This document shows, one piece after another, positions 23,238 through 35,718 of a stretch of 64,000 nucleotides of DNA (its first letter is position 1; every line of letters starts with the position of its first letter). The notes below the pieces were generated by a model that saw only the letters and a program-made list of their open reading frames with translations, ran no database searches and was not told the DNA's origin. The DNA comes from Elysia crispata (taxonomy: Eukaryota; Mollusca; Gastropoda; Plakobranchidae), in the NCBI GenBank assembly GCA_033675545.1, contig JAWDGP010006782.1:172001-236000 (forward strand), given 5' to 3'. The position numbers and the translations under genes are program-made.

Positions 23238-24330
23238 GGGATAATCCGATAGACCAAGTGTAAAATATGATCTTCTGCATGCTTTATTGTGGTGCACTTT
23301 TTTGTCTTTCAAAAACCAATGACCAAATTTTATATGGTCACAGAAAAAAAAACGTTATGACAGCCTAGTGTTACTCAGTCTGAAAATCGACATCCGATCA
23401 CCCGGAAAAAATCTTTAACTTCTCATAGATCTTTCTTAATGAATTTCGATTCTTTTCTAGGCTTAAGATTCGTTTTAAATATAATTCTGCCCGTCATCAT
23501 TGTATTATCGCAACATCGTACACGAATTCGTGGAATACAAGCCATAATGGTCGAGCTAATTTTACGCTGTTATAATATTTATCGATCCTTAGTCTGATAT
23601 TGATAAGATAAGATCAGATAAGATAACTTTATTAATCTCACAAAGGGAAATTTAAAAAGACATGCTCTCAGGACATAAGTACAATAATTACAAAAATTAT
23701 CAATTATCATAGTGTACAGGTGACATAAATCTATGGAGATATAAATTTATATAAATAGGTATTAAAAGAGTAGTAAAAATGAAGCAGAAAGGAGCGTATC
23801 ATTTTGATATTTCAAGAATTATAATATCAGATTGGAAAACAAAAGTAAATGCATGAGTGCAATTATGATGTAGTTATTTTTTTAACTTCCTCATTATATA
23901 AACGATAGATTTTGGTAAGAATGAGTTTAGATGTCTATTTGTCTGAGTCTTTGGGACTCCGTACCGGTCACTAAGTTCTGACAGTTATATTCCATAAAAC
24001 ATATTGAGTGGGTGTGTCTTGTCTTTAAGGATTGATTTCATTTTGTGGATTCTTTCAGGAATACGCTCATAATATGTCTTGAGCACAGCTAGCTGTTCAT
24101 TCGATTTGTTTATAGCCATTAATTAAAATATGTAATTTAATTCTGTCAATTCTCAAATCTTATTTGATCCGAACCATTTTATAGGAACTGGTCGGAAACA
24201 AAGTCATAAAAGTCAATCCGACCTTTCCCTCTCAATAGATGAACATCTCCTTTAAGTTCGCGTGGATTCTTTCAAGAAAAATTCGGTGAACATCCTATCA
24301 ATCCTTACACATTATTTGATCCGCACCATC
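23238..24330. repeat. unclassified interspersed repeat, copy 1
   Basis: Shares diverged blocks in the same order with 29685-30210: a block around ATAGACCA..TGTAAAAT, then TATGGTCACAGAAAA, a block near ACTCAG, and further downstream blocks. Within it, at 23603-23660, lies a GATAAGATAAGATAACTT motif followed by TTATTAATCTCACAAAGG, reminiscent of minus-strand LINE 3' ends. That part may be a separate insertion. Confidence 0.5.
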
Positions 24331-24609
24331 TGGTAATAATTGTTGAAAAAGAAGGCCATATGATGGAACCAATAATAAGATCAACCATACATAAAAGGCC
24401 AGTGTTTCTAATACGAGCTAAAAGCTTGATTAATAAGAAAACAGTGCAAAACAGAGCTTTATACAACACAAGAACAATTCACAGTTTTTACTAGGTTAAA
24501 ATGCTTGTAAATCAATCACAATCAGTTATATACGGTACTTATGTTGCAACGAAAACTTTTTTGTTTTGTTTTTGTTTTTAAAGACTAAATAATAACTAAG
24601 TAGATGCGA

Positions 24610-26330
24610 CGACGAAATTCACAGTAGCCAATCAGCAAATACCAACGGTCAGTCAAGAACCAGTTAAGAGGCTAGAGAGATGGTACGATTCATCCTTGGA
24701 AGGTACCAATAGAGGATTAGAAACAGTAGAACTTGATACCTTTTCAGGGTAAACTGAAAGTGTTGTGCCTACAAATAATGCTTTTTTCGAAGCACCTCTT
24801 GTCACTCCTGGTCTATGAAATCTGCTCAACTACAGTTGAGGCAATAGAAGCTAAGATCAATAAGTTCACGAGGAGGTTGTAAGGGGTACCTCCGGGTCTC
24901 ACATAAAGCAAAACTGAGACTCTCACTAAAATCGATCTTGGAAGAAAATAAGTGTGGCAAGGCCAGGCTACTCTATGTTAGAGGATTCCAAGGACCAGTT
25001 GTGAAAACAGTACAACCGACCATAAAGACGGGTAGGAAATAGAAAGTTGTTGAAGCCGTAGACCAAGCCAAAGAGTGCCTTAAGATTAAAGCAGTGATTG
25101 TGCAAACTCAAACTGACCGCAAAGGGCTGGGGTCATCTAAAGCAAAGTGACGGTAAAAGCAGAAGGAAAAGATAAAAGAGACATGGTCATCAATGAGATA
25201 CGCTCAATGAAGATTCTCCAGATGGGTTCAAAATCAGTCCAGCAACAGCAACAGTGACAATGGACTAATTGGGATAATGTCCTGCAGAAATTCCTCACAA
25301 TGAATGACATCTGGCACATGGCACCACTTCGAATCAACTTTCTCATCAGATCAGTGTACGATCTGCTGCCCTCAAATACAAATCTGTAACAGTGGAGAAA
25401 GAAAGAGGACCAAACTTGTTCACTATGTCAAGGCAGACAGACCACAGAGCATGTCTTGAGCTCTTGCAAAATCGTCGTCTTACATGAAGGTATAATAGAG
25501 TCCTTCAGGAACTTGCCGCAATCATAAGCACGACTAAAGGAGAGACTCCCCTCCCTAAAAGTTAGTAAAACCAACGCATTGATATTCATGGCACAGAAGG
25601 CTGGTGAGAACAGCAAACCAGAGAAAATACCTACTAGACGGTTGTGACGACTGGTATGTTTCAACAGACCTTCCAGAGTGGGATATCGTGATCCATTCAA
25701 TTTCCATACAACTTACTGATCATGGCGGAGCTAACAATTCTATACGAAAACAGAATGGAAGAGGCACATCTACCAAAGAGAGAAATACTTGAACATGACC
25801 AAAGAGCAAGAAGAAGCCAGCTAAAAAGCTGTGTTGAAGCCGTTGAGGTTGGTGGCAGAAAATTCATAGGGTCATTAGTGTACGACCTTCTGACTAAACT
25901 TTCAATATGTGGCAACAAAAGAACAGAAGCTCTAGAGATACTGGAGGAAATAGCCGAAAATAGTTCCCTGTGGATCTGGAGCAAGAGAAATGAGAGGTTC
26001 CTGCATAGCGATTAAAAATGCCTGGATCAACAATGCACCAAAATATAAGAGTGTGGGTTCGAATCCTGGCGCTGTGTCAAAAAAAACATAAAACAAAAAA
26101 CCAAAAAGAAACCCAACAAAATCAAAAAAAAAAAAAAATAAAATAAAATAAAAAAAGAATAGCAGGGAGACACCTGGGAGTCATGACCTGGGTGTAGCCC
26201 GACCCCCTTAGAGTATCAGAAGTTCAGGGCCGAAACCCTTGCTTCAAGGGAGTTTCTCTGAAGACTCCCTGTTATCTAGCTCTCCAATTTCTACCTACAA
26301 ATTGATTTTAATTTTGTTGCCTCTCGGTTA
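24610..26330 (+). mobile_element. decayed LINE, C-terminal part (copy A)
   Basis: The plus strand gives fragments in shifting frames of a non-LTR retrotransposon polyprotein: IPTVSQEPVKRLERW near 24650, a YDLLPS segment followed by a Cys/His cluster (CSLC..TEH) near 25355-25450, and a C-terminal domain open at 25722-26015 (ELTILYENRMEEAH). After the last stop come a tRNA-like B box (GGGTTCGAATCC, near 26046-26058) and a 3' segment shared with 40970-42030. Many stops and frameshifts make it inactive. Confidence 0.72.
25722..26015 (+). pseudogene. LINE C-terminal domain fragment
   Basis: A 97-residue open frame ending RNERFLHSD, related to the frame at 41176-41418 (shared features YDLLTK, CGNKRT and a downstream EIA). 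It is the end of the LINE polyprotein, not a host gene. The true reading enters from upstream, so its first ATG has no meaning. Confidence 0.7.
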
Positions 26331-26339
26331 GAAGCTAAC

Positions 26340-27880
26340 GTGGAAAGGGTTATGCAGATGCATAGCATCAGAATAAAACAAACTAGAGGCCTTTGGGTTA
26401 TTCTGGTGCATATATATATCCCTGGCTGCAGTTCTCCGATTATTATCTTTTTGCATTATCGCTCCACCGTTTTTCATCTTCAATTCTTTCATTCATCTAA
26501 CACAATATTACAAATAGGCTTTACGTCTGCGGGAAATGCCTGCTCTGTTTTCTGGGCATTTGAACATGGTTAATTTGTCACATGTCTGTTTGTAATTCAA
26601 TATCTTAACTTTGATAAATCCTAAATCATGGAAATAAAGTTTTAGTTTAACTGGCGACAACAGAAGAAAGACTGTTGATTGTTCTGCTGCCATTTTTAAA
26701 TATTGTAGGCAAATAGTAAAATAATCAACAGTGCTTTTCTTTTAACTTTTGGCAACCTAAGATTCAAGTTTCTAACCAGTAATGATTGTTTTATCGCAAA
26801 ATTTTCATCCAATGTAGGCTTTCGTGCTTTATTCACTTAAGATTGAATACTTATACCATGGATGGAAGTAGCCTAACTTGTGTGTGTCAAATACATGTAC
26901 TAATAAAAGATCTGCCATAAGCTATCTACCCTTTTTAAACATAAAATATAAGTTATTTTAAATTAATTTCAATTTTGATTTTTAATATTGAATTAATACC
27001 TTCATGTTTACTTAGTTTTTAGACCCGCTCTCACATACGGCGGTTTATTCCATTTAAGTAATGAGGCCTGCTTTGCTACTGAGAAAGAGAAACTACATGT
27101 ACATACACTAATCAATACAAAGGGTAACTATGGTGAAATTTAGAGCGCATAGAGATGTACTTACTAAAAAGTACAATAAATATGTGTGCATATTATTTTG
27201 AAATCGAAAAAAATCTTAGTGACGAGATTTTTTTCAAATCAATAAAAAGGGATTTACTCTTTAAAGGTGAATTTAGTTTTGAGCCTAGAAAGGATGAAAA
27301 CGAGAGATAGGGAGAAAGGGGACTGAAACAGTGAAAACTTTGTCCGTCTCTAATGGAGGACTGTGGAGGAGAAAAGGAGCAAAAAATTTAAAAGATGATG
27401 ATGATGATGTCGGAAAGCTGATATTTATTGATGATGTCGAAAAAAAAAATTAAGTTGAAACATCAAAAGATGAAGGTTTTTTAAGTTTAAAGATCTTCAT
27501 CTTGAAGTAAAATCATAAAGAAAGTTTGATGATGTTCCTTTTTTTTTTCAAAATAAAAAAAAATTCAGGCTCTTAAAATGCGCATCACTTTAATTATGGG
27601 TATGGATTATTTTTTTTTATATAAAATAAACAGCTTTGAATTACCGCAAAGCAGTGCAACTCTAGGCACGCTATGTTTGAACAGGTCTATGTCGCTTTAA
27701 AATAGGCGTTTTAAACCACCTTTTCAAGATTAGATTTGGAAAGTAGAGAAATATTAATTTTGTTTTTCACTGTTCTATTCGATACGCGCGACTTTAGGGT
27801 AAAAATGCCTTTTGGGGTACTATCCGATGATCCGGCGAGGCATAATACATCCATGGTGACAGAAAGGGTTTCGCACTTCT
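26340..27880. other. intergenic, no feature seen
   Basis: AT-rich sequence between two LINE remnants; short frames only. Confidence 0.35.
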
Positions 27881-27889
27881 CAATCAGCT

Positions 27890-29490
27890 TCAACAAATGA
27901 TCTTTCTATTCCATTCTAATGTAGAGCATGCCATGATCGTGAACTTTCCACCTTCCTTGAAGCAGGCCTATGTAACACCGCTAATCAAAAAAGCATCCCT
28001 GGATAAGGAGGAGATGAAAAATTATAGACCAGTGTCTAACATACCGATAATCTCCAAACTCATCGAAAAAATCGTATCGAGCAGAATCTTACAACACCTC
28101 GCGTTTAACAATCTTCACACAAACTTTCAATCTGCATATAAAAAACATCACAGCTCTGAGTCTGCTTTGCTAAGACTTGCCAACGACATCCTCCGTTACA
28201 TTGATAATAAAAAGTCTGTTCTGTTGATTCTACTGGACTTAAGCGCTGCTTTCGACACCATCGACTATGATATACTATTGGCTCGCGCGCATTCACGTTT
28301 TGGCATCGATGGAAAAGCCCTTTATTGGCTTAATGCTTATCTTAAGGACAGAATGCAGACAGTATCCATCGACAATAACAAAGCAACTCCATCTCCTCTA
28401 AAATATGGTGTCCCACAAGGTTCTGTCCTGGGACCTCTACTTTTCACCATGTACACAGCACCTGTAGCTGACATTGCAGAGCGGCATGGAGTAAATTATC
28501 ATCTCTACGCAGACGACACCCAGCTCTATGTACCACTTGATAATACGCTTGGGACTGCATCTTACCAAAAGGAGTCAATCGAGAAATGTGTGGTTGAAAT
28601 TGCAGATTGGATGAACTCTAACAAGCTTAAGTTAAATAGTGATAAAACAGATGTGATCGTGTTTGGGACGAACAAAGCTCTTATAGATCTTAACTTTAAT
28701 AGTGTTCAAATAAAAAGTTCCAGCGTTCCTGTTTCAAGTTCAGTAAAGAATCTGGGATGTTATTTAGACGCAAATTTTACTATGTCTTGTCAGATCAATA
28801 ACATATGTCAGCAATCGTACTACCATCTTAAGAATATTGGCATGATCAGAAGCTATATTAATAAAGATACTGCTCAACTTCTAGTCAGCTCTTTAGTAAT
28901 GAGCAGAATAGACTACTGTAATTCATTGCTTACTGGAGTATCTCTTAATTCAATAACTAAACTCCAGAGATACAAAATCAGCCAGCCAGGATTGTATCCT
29001 GTGCTAAAAAGCATCAGCACATTACACCTGTCTTAAAAGATCTTCACTGGCTTCCAGTTAAACAAAGAATTGATTTTAAAGTACTGACCTTTGTTCATAA
29101 ATTTTTTCAAAATACATCTCCTTTTTATATTCAAGAAATTTTAGAATGTCATAGGCCTAATAGAGTTTTGAGATCAAGTGGTAATAATAAACTAGCTGTA
29201 CCACGATCTCATTCAACGCTAGGCGATAGGGCTTTTTCAATCTACTCTTCCATTAAATGGAATGCCCTCCCGGCATCTTTAAAACTATCTTTTAAATTTT
29301 AAACGACATTTAAAGACTTTCCTTTTTAAACAAGCCTTTGTGTGACCTCTTTCATATTTTAGGGTCTTATTGATGTCAAATTATATATCTACTGTTTTTA
29401 TTGTGAAAAATCTGTACGCGCCTAGAGCATTGTATTTAAGGTGATATACGGCGCTTTATAAATGGTTATTATTAAATCTTTCTTTTTTTT
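27890..29490 (+). mobile_element. 5'-truncated CR1/L2-like non-LTR retrotransposon
   Basis: Carries most of a reverse transcriptase domain, its C-terminal region and a 3' tail (TACGGCGCTTTATAAATG followed by TTATTATTAAAT near 29448-29480) typical of CR1/L2-type elements. The coding match begins abruptly near 27940, so the endonuclease and ORF1 are missing, as in most LINE insertions made by incomplete reverse transcription. Confidence 0.85.
27897..29302 (+). pseudogene. reverse transcriptase (LINE), frameshifted
   Basis: The main frame runs to 29036 and shows the RT signature blocks: NYRPVSNIPIISK, LLDLSAAFDTIDYDIL, YGVPQGSVLGPLLF and the catalytic YADD at 28506-28517. Near 28975 the family reading moves to another frame (PARIVSCAKKHQHITPVL, then LHWLPVKQRIDF) and continues to a stop near 29302. 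The shift and the missing N-terminus make it non-functional. There is no host-gene context. Confidence 0.88.
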
Positions 29491-29684
29491 TCAGAATCAA
29501 ATTCGATTATTTCAACATTTAAGGCGCTTTCTTGTTCAGCACAAGATCTAGAATCTATAGATAGATTATCATCTAACTCGTAGTGTAGAGGGAGATTTAG
29601 GAAGAGCAGCCATACCCAGCACTTGAGGAGGGCTTTGCAGATATAGATGCAATTGAGACAGCGCCATCATATCAGTGCTCCTAT

Positions 29685-30210
29685 AGACCAAATGTAAAAT
29701 TGTCAGCATTCTTTTAGTTATTGTGGTAACCTTTTTCTTTACTAAAGTCAATTATGGTCACAGAAAAAAAAAAAAAAAACCAAACAAACATACTCACAGC
29801 TTTCTTTTACTCAGAGCTAACATCGACATTGTGGTAACTTTCAAACGATCTACATGTACATGTATAATGTTGCATTGACCTTTCCACTTCTATTTACAAT
29901 GTATTCAGATTTAAAGCGTCTAGACTTAAAATTCCTTTTCAAATACATGTATTACGTGTATTATGCCAATGCTTACACATCAATTCATTTATGCTATCTT
30001 GTAAAAAATAATGGGAAACAATACCATAAAATTCAAACCAACCTTGCCCTTTGATTGGATTTGTCTCCCAAGTTATTTCGTGGATATGAACAAGAATAAA
30101 TAATCATAATCCTGTATAAGGCGCAGATGCTTATAAAATTATTGTTAGAGTACAGCCATTAAAAATAGGAGATAAAATTCTGTTACACACATTAGTTCAT
30201 CCACACCATC
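29685..30210. repeat. unclassified interspersed repeat, copy 2
   Basis: Diverged match to 23238-24330 in the same orientation, including ATAGACCAAATGTAAAAT and TATGGTCACAGAAAAA followed by an A run. It lies just downstream of the CR1/L2-like element. Confidence 0.5.
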
Positions 30211-30826
30211 TTAAAGAAACTAGTGCTTTATTATATCTCCTTTTACTTTTCCTGGAGTATTACTAGAGCAATTCAGAAACAATTCTGTCAAATGCACAGC
30301 TGTTTATTTGGTTTTTGTAAAGCTATTTAAATTGTGAGATTTGTTTCGTGGGAAGCAATCTTAATTAGAAAACTTTAGTAGCTCGCCAGGAGCTCTTTTC
30401 AGAGTGAAGTTATTGAAAGATAATAAATTCTTTCCAGGTCAATTACTGTTACAGTGGAAAATAGGTCGAACATCGCAATATCAGTAGCAAAATTTTAATT
30501 CTTTTTAAATATCTATAGATCTAAATCTACCGTATATCTTCTAATCATTAGTTTAATTTTCAGTAGTTTTGTTTATAAAATTTGAAATTATTTTGCTTTA
30601 TTTTATTTAAAGTTCAGCTTAGTTTTAGTTCTCTACTCTAAGTCCAACGGAGCTCGTGTTTGTGATTGTGTTATGTTTTACTTTCTTTTTTCTTCTCTCT
30701 TTTTTTTTTAAAGCCTCAGAAGGGTCTTCATTCAATTATTTTACAAGAGAAATCAAACCATTCTTAAGTCGCCAATTTCTTGGCTATTTATTATTTCTAG
30801 TGAGATTGGATGGGGAAGGAGGGAGA

Positions 30827-31014
<188 letters not shown>

Positions 31015-31029
31015 CGATTAAATAGTGCT

Positions 31030-34000
31030 CGTTTTCTTTATTTGACTGTTTTTCCTGACCTAAAAATATTACTCGCATTAAAGCTGTGAATTGCAAATTG
31101 GAGTAATTTACAATAAAGGTCCAAATCAAATTTTCTTGTCGCATATATTATGATTATCCTAGCTTAGAAAAGTTATGAAAACAGCCTTCCATGGCGAGAA
31201 GTAAAACACATACATCTAAATTATCATCATTTGTGGTATATGTATCATGGATACTTAATCTGCTTGCTTAACATTTAAAACAAAAAAAATGTAAAAAAGT
31301 AGAAGAAAAAATAACCCAATTTTTCCAGCCTCTAGTCATTGGCTCAAAGTCAAATAAAGAGTTTTAGTGGGCTGAAGATTGAATACCTGAGGTTTAACAA
31401 ATTAATACATACAGTGTATAATTTTATACTTGGAATTGAATACAAAGATTTGAGAATTTATTCCATAAAGCCTCGAAACTTGCAGCTCATTTTCAGGCAC
31501 CTAAATATAATCATGGTGGATGTGATAATCAAACTGCTTGGATTTTAAGTTAGAAATAGACAAAAGGATTGCGTTATCAGAAATGTATTTTTTCTGTTTA
31601 CCAGTGTAAAATATTGAAACCATATTACATATTAGGTCTCTACAATAAGTTCAATCTATCCATATATTTTGCCAAACACAAATCTCATTATATCTCTAAT
31701 AAAATGAAAATACAGATCTGCTTATAACAGTACCAGATGCATATGTCAGGCATTCCATACCTTACAAAGCTTGTAGTAGCCATCTTACTTATCTAAGAGC
31801 AGCTTGGAGATGCTATGTTTGGTTTCATTTGAGACTGGTGCACTTGTATAACTATGGAGACAGCCTGTAGCAGCATTTACTTGAGTTTACAGAGTAAACA
31901 GTGCCAAGATTTGGGATGTAGGTACAGCTAAACATAATAACTTCATAAGAAAAAAGGCAACAAGATGACAAGCACTAAAGAAAAAAATCCCCAAAAGAAA
32001 AGAAAATTGAAAAAAAAAATCACATAAACAGTTTTGTATAAGACTTCTTTTGTCAAACAACCACTACATCAACAAAGACAAGCACTGAAAAATGCACAGC
32101 AGCTAGGGTAGCAACCATTTTATTTAAACCATTTGACCCCAAAAACATCTGGCACAGGAACACAGGCTCAATCTGAAAGATTCATCCATGCAAGTTTGTA
32201 ATGTTTATAAATCAGATCAAATTAATATGGAACAAACATACACTCAACAGAGGAGAGTTTATCACCATCTGATTAGCTGAGAATTTTAGGGGACATAAAA
32301 CATATTATCAGACTTCAACCAGTCTACAGAAGGCACCCTACTACCAAACACACAGAGGAACTAAAATATCTTGCTCACTCTAAATATTATTAAAAATTTG
32401 ATTTTCTAACAAAACATATTTGGAAGTAGACTTCTTTCCCATTTCAGAACAAATTGTAACCAGCAAAATTTCACTGAAAATCATAATGATTTCATACAAT
32501 CTTTATCACTGAAAAACACAGAAAGTGAAGTGTTCTTTTTAATGCATAGTCTACATGAGTTGAACTTGAAGAGTTTGTGAAAAATATAGCTCTTATTGCG
32601 ACAAACTCATGTAGAAAACTATTAAGTAAAAAAATCATAAGATTAAGGTGGTCCTGTGGGCTCCCTGCATAGCTACACTTAGCAAGACCAAAAAGCAGAC
32701 ATTCAATATTACATTTCTCTTGCAAGATTATCACAGTGGTAATTGAAAATCATAGGCTTAGACAAAATAAAGTCACAGAATTGTTTAAAAAAAATACACA
32801 GAAAAAAAAAACCATTTGATTAAAAAAAAAAAAAGGAAAGAACACTTCAAATTATATTATATTCATCAAATGATAAAATGTGTGTGAAAAACTTAGTCTA
32901 CAACCGAAATGCCAGAGGTTAGGCGAGTCATGTATTCACGTATGAACAGTTTCTAGACTGCAAGCATAGTTTAAACATGTGCGTACAATAAGTGATAAAA
33001 TCATTGCTGTTTAGATCTTCCATATAAACCCAGAGTAGGCTTTTTTTGGGTGACATGAATGCTGCTTATAAAAGTTTATAAAAGTTTTCAGAGAAAAAAG
33101 CCATCCTCAAACAGCTCTTCTCGGGACTACCCTCTACCCAATGTTAACAACAACAACAACAAAAATCTTAAAGCTATTAACTGGAGCTAATTATGCAGCC
33201 TTCAAAAGCCAACATTTTCTCGACTTTTTTTTAACAAAGGGAAGCAAACGGAAAATAAAAGGAAGCTTCTTATGCAAATGAAAGATTCAGTTTTGTGGTT
33301 TTATTCTCTTTCCCTTAGTATCTCTCAAATATACACCAACTCAAAGTTTCTTTTATCGCAGAGTGAGATTCTCCAAAATAACTAAACTGGACTGACCTAT
33401 AACTTATGTCTAGGTGTTTTCCACCTTTTTCTTAATATTTGTTCTATTAACATGCTCTATGTCAAGTATTAATTAAAACTTTTTACTGGATCCAAATAAT
33501 CTTTAAAGTTATTAACTACACAACCAAGACGTTCACATTTCAAGAAACTGGTTTTTATATTAATATTCATTCACACTAAAAAATGGTGAACAGGATATTG
33601 CAATGGGTGGGGATGGGAGTGATTTTGCTGTCTGAAAAAAAAATGACTATGAAGGGAAGCAATTGTGTGGTTTAAACTACTCAAAATAAATACTTGGTGA
33701 TTGTATGAGCAACGAAGATGGAGAAGCTTTGTGTGCATTGGGTGGGGCTAGCCATGGCTGCTCGGTAAGGGAAATCTAACCCTTAAGGCTGACTTAGACA
33801 AAGACTGCAGAGCCTAACGCATATTTGCCATCTAAAATTTTTCTAAATATAACTTCATATACATATATATATATATATATAAATAAAATTACGGGGAGGT
33901 GATGTTTTTTTTCTTGATCCCTTGAACCTTCGATCAATCTTTATTGTAACAAATACTGTGACGGATTTAATTTGCATCACTGCATGTTTTTCAACAATAA

Positions 34001-34453
34001 TAAGGAAAAGAAAAAAAAAACATAATGGCAAATGAGGAATTTTGGTATCATTATCAACTCAAGTCAAATCATCCTTGAGTCACAACTTAAATTGAAGTTT
34101 TAAAAATTTCCATAAAAAATTGCCTTCAGCAAGAAATTTTCCTGAAAGCTCATGAAAAATTTTAATAAGACACTGAATGAGCTTCAATCTTTGAATGTCC
34201 AGAAATATATTATTTGAAAGCATCCCATGATTTTGAGACAGCACTGGTTAATAGAAGTTCTGCTTTGAGAAATCTCTTTCTGAATTTTTTTAAATATTGA
34301 ATATAAAGTGAAAACAATAACATACAAAAGGAACTTTCAGAATCCACTGAAAGTCAGCCTTTACAAGCTCTAGCTGTTCCTGGTTTGAATCAATGACAAA
34401 ATTACAACACTTGAGAGCACTGCCTATGAATATTTTTATATAAATAAAAATTA
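31030..34453 (-). other. non-coding; probable ERI1 3' UTR at its right end
   Basis: No coding sequence was recognised. The right part follows the ERI1 stop codon on the minus strand. Minus-strand AATAAA (TTTATT on plus) occurs at 33940-33945 and again further out near 33300 and 32118, so the message could end about 0.5 kb or more after the stop. A short TA run sits at 33856-33880. Confidence 0.4.
33940..33945 (-). terminator. candidate ERI1 polyadenylation signal
   Basis: AATAAA on the minus strand, about 510 bp after the ERI1 stop codon. It is the nearest canonical hexamer, with no other support. Confidence 0.4.
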
Positions 34454-34958
34454 CTATGATTTTTGCAGCTTTAAATAATGCAAGAGATCTTCTAAATTAT
34501 CTCCTTCTTGAGGAATATCAGCAGATTCCCCATGGTAACTCCTGCTTCCAGAGGGTTGCCTTTCTCTGGTCTGAGGCTTCTTCTGTGTGAGGCGAGATTT
34601 GGATGAAGAGATCCTGCTGCTGCCGCCACCACCACCACTCCCTGCTCTTCCTCCTCCCCTTGAACTGCCGGCTGGTGGACGCATGTCTCGTTGGTATTCA
34701 TTGACTCGCATGATGCAACCATCCATGAGCAGGCGCGCTGCTATTGCAGCAATGTTGCGAGCGTCATCCAGTCCACTGTGCGGCCGTCCTTGGAATGTCA
34801 TGCCAAGATCTTGCAGCATGTGCTGCAAGTTGACTTTTCCACAACCATAGAAGGCTGTGTAGGCCTTGCGCAGATTGATCCACTGGCGAGCCCAGTGTGG
34901 AAAGGGAATGTCACAGATTTCTGTCTGGGTTTTCAGGAACCTGGCCATATCCCAAGGG
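34454..34958 (-). CDS. ERI1: ERI1 last coding exon
   Basis: Acceptor GACGTTCAG; encodes residues 228-395 from PWDMARF through GRPHSGLDDARN to a low-complexity Gly/Ser/Arg tail and stop TAG. The open frame upstream of the acceptor is intron. Confidence 0.93.
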
Positions 34959-35664
34959 CTGAACGTCAAATAAGAGTGCAATGGAGATAAAACAAAAAAA
35001 ACATTAAAAAAAACCTTAAGTTGCTTAAATTTTGTAGAGAAAGGCAAGGTCAATATAAGAAATAAAAAATGCAAAAAAGGCAATTTAAATAAAAAGTCCA
35101 CAAGAAAACACTGTAGAAGAATAGGTATATCAAGTTTTTAAATCTGTATTGGTGACAGAGATTTTTCTAGTGATAACATCAAGCTGGCAATGAAGACCAG
35201 AAATTTTTGCCAGATAAGTTGTCTTGTGTAAAACACACCTCCTAGACATGAAATCAGCTAATTCTGTTTATTCCAAATATGATCATTTTAAGTTCTTTTT
35301 CAATAGTTGTGAGAAGGTTATGAATTCTGAAATTTTACGACTCGAGTAAAAAAAGAGCACTTTTCACAGATGTAACAGAAATTTTTTATTTTCTAAAGGT
35401 AGCTTGATCCAAGTCATTATGTAGAGTAACTCACCCATCTGTGAGGATTGCAAACTTGTGTTGTGTGCCCAGTTTGTGACTTGACATCCAGTTCTCAAAC
35501 TCAACAAGAACTTCTGGAAAATATTGTGCATTGTCAACTTGACTCTGAAAAAGAATTAGGTATTAGAATTATTTTATTTTTATTGATCCAAAATATTAAG
35601 AAAAATCAAAACAGCTCTGTTCCTATCAGTCCTCAGAGGATTTAACCTTCAGACAGACAGACAG

Positions 35665-35718
<54 letters not shown>

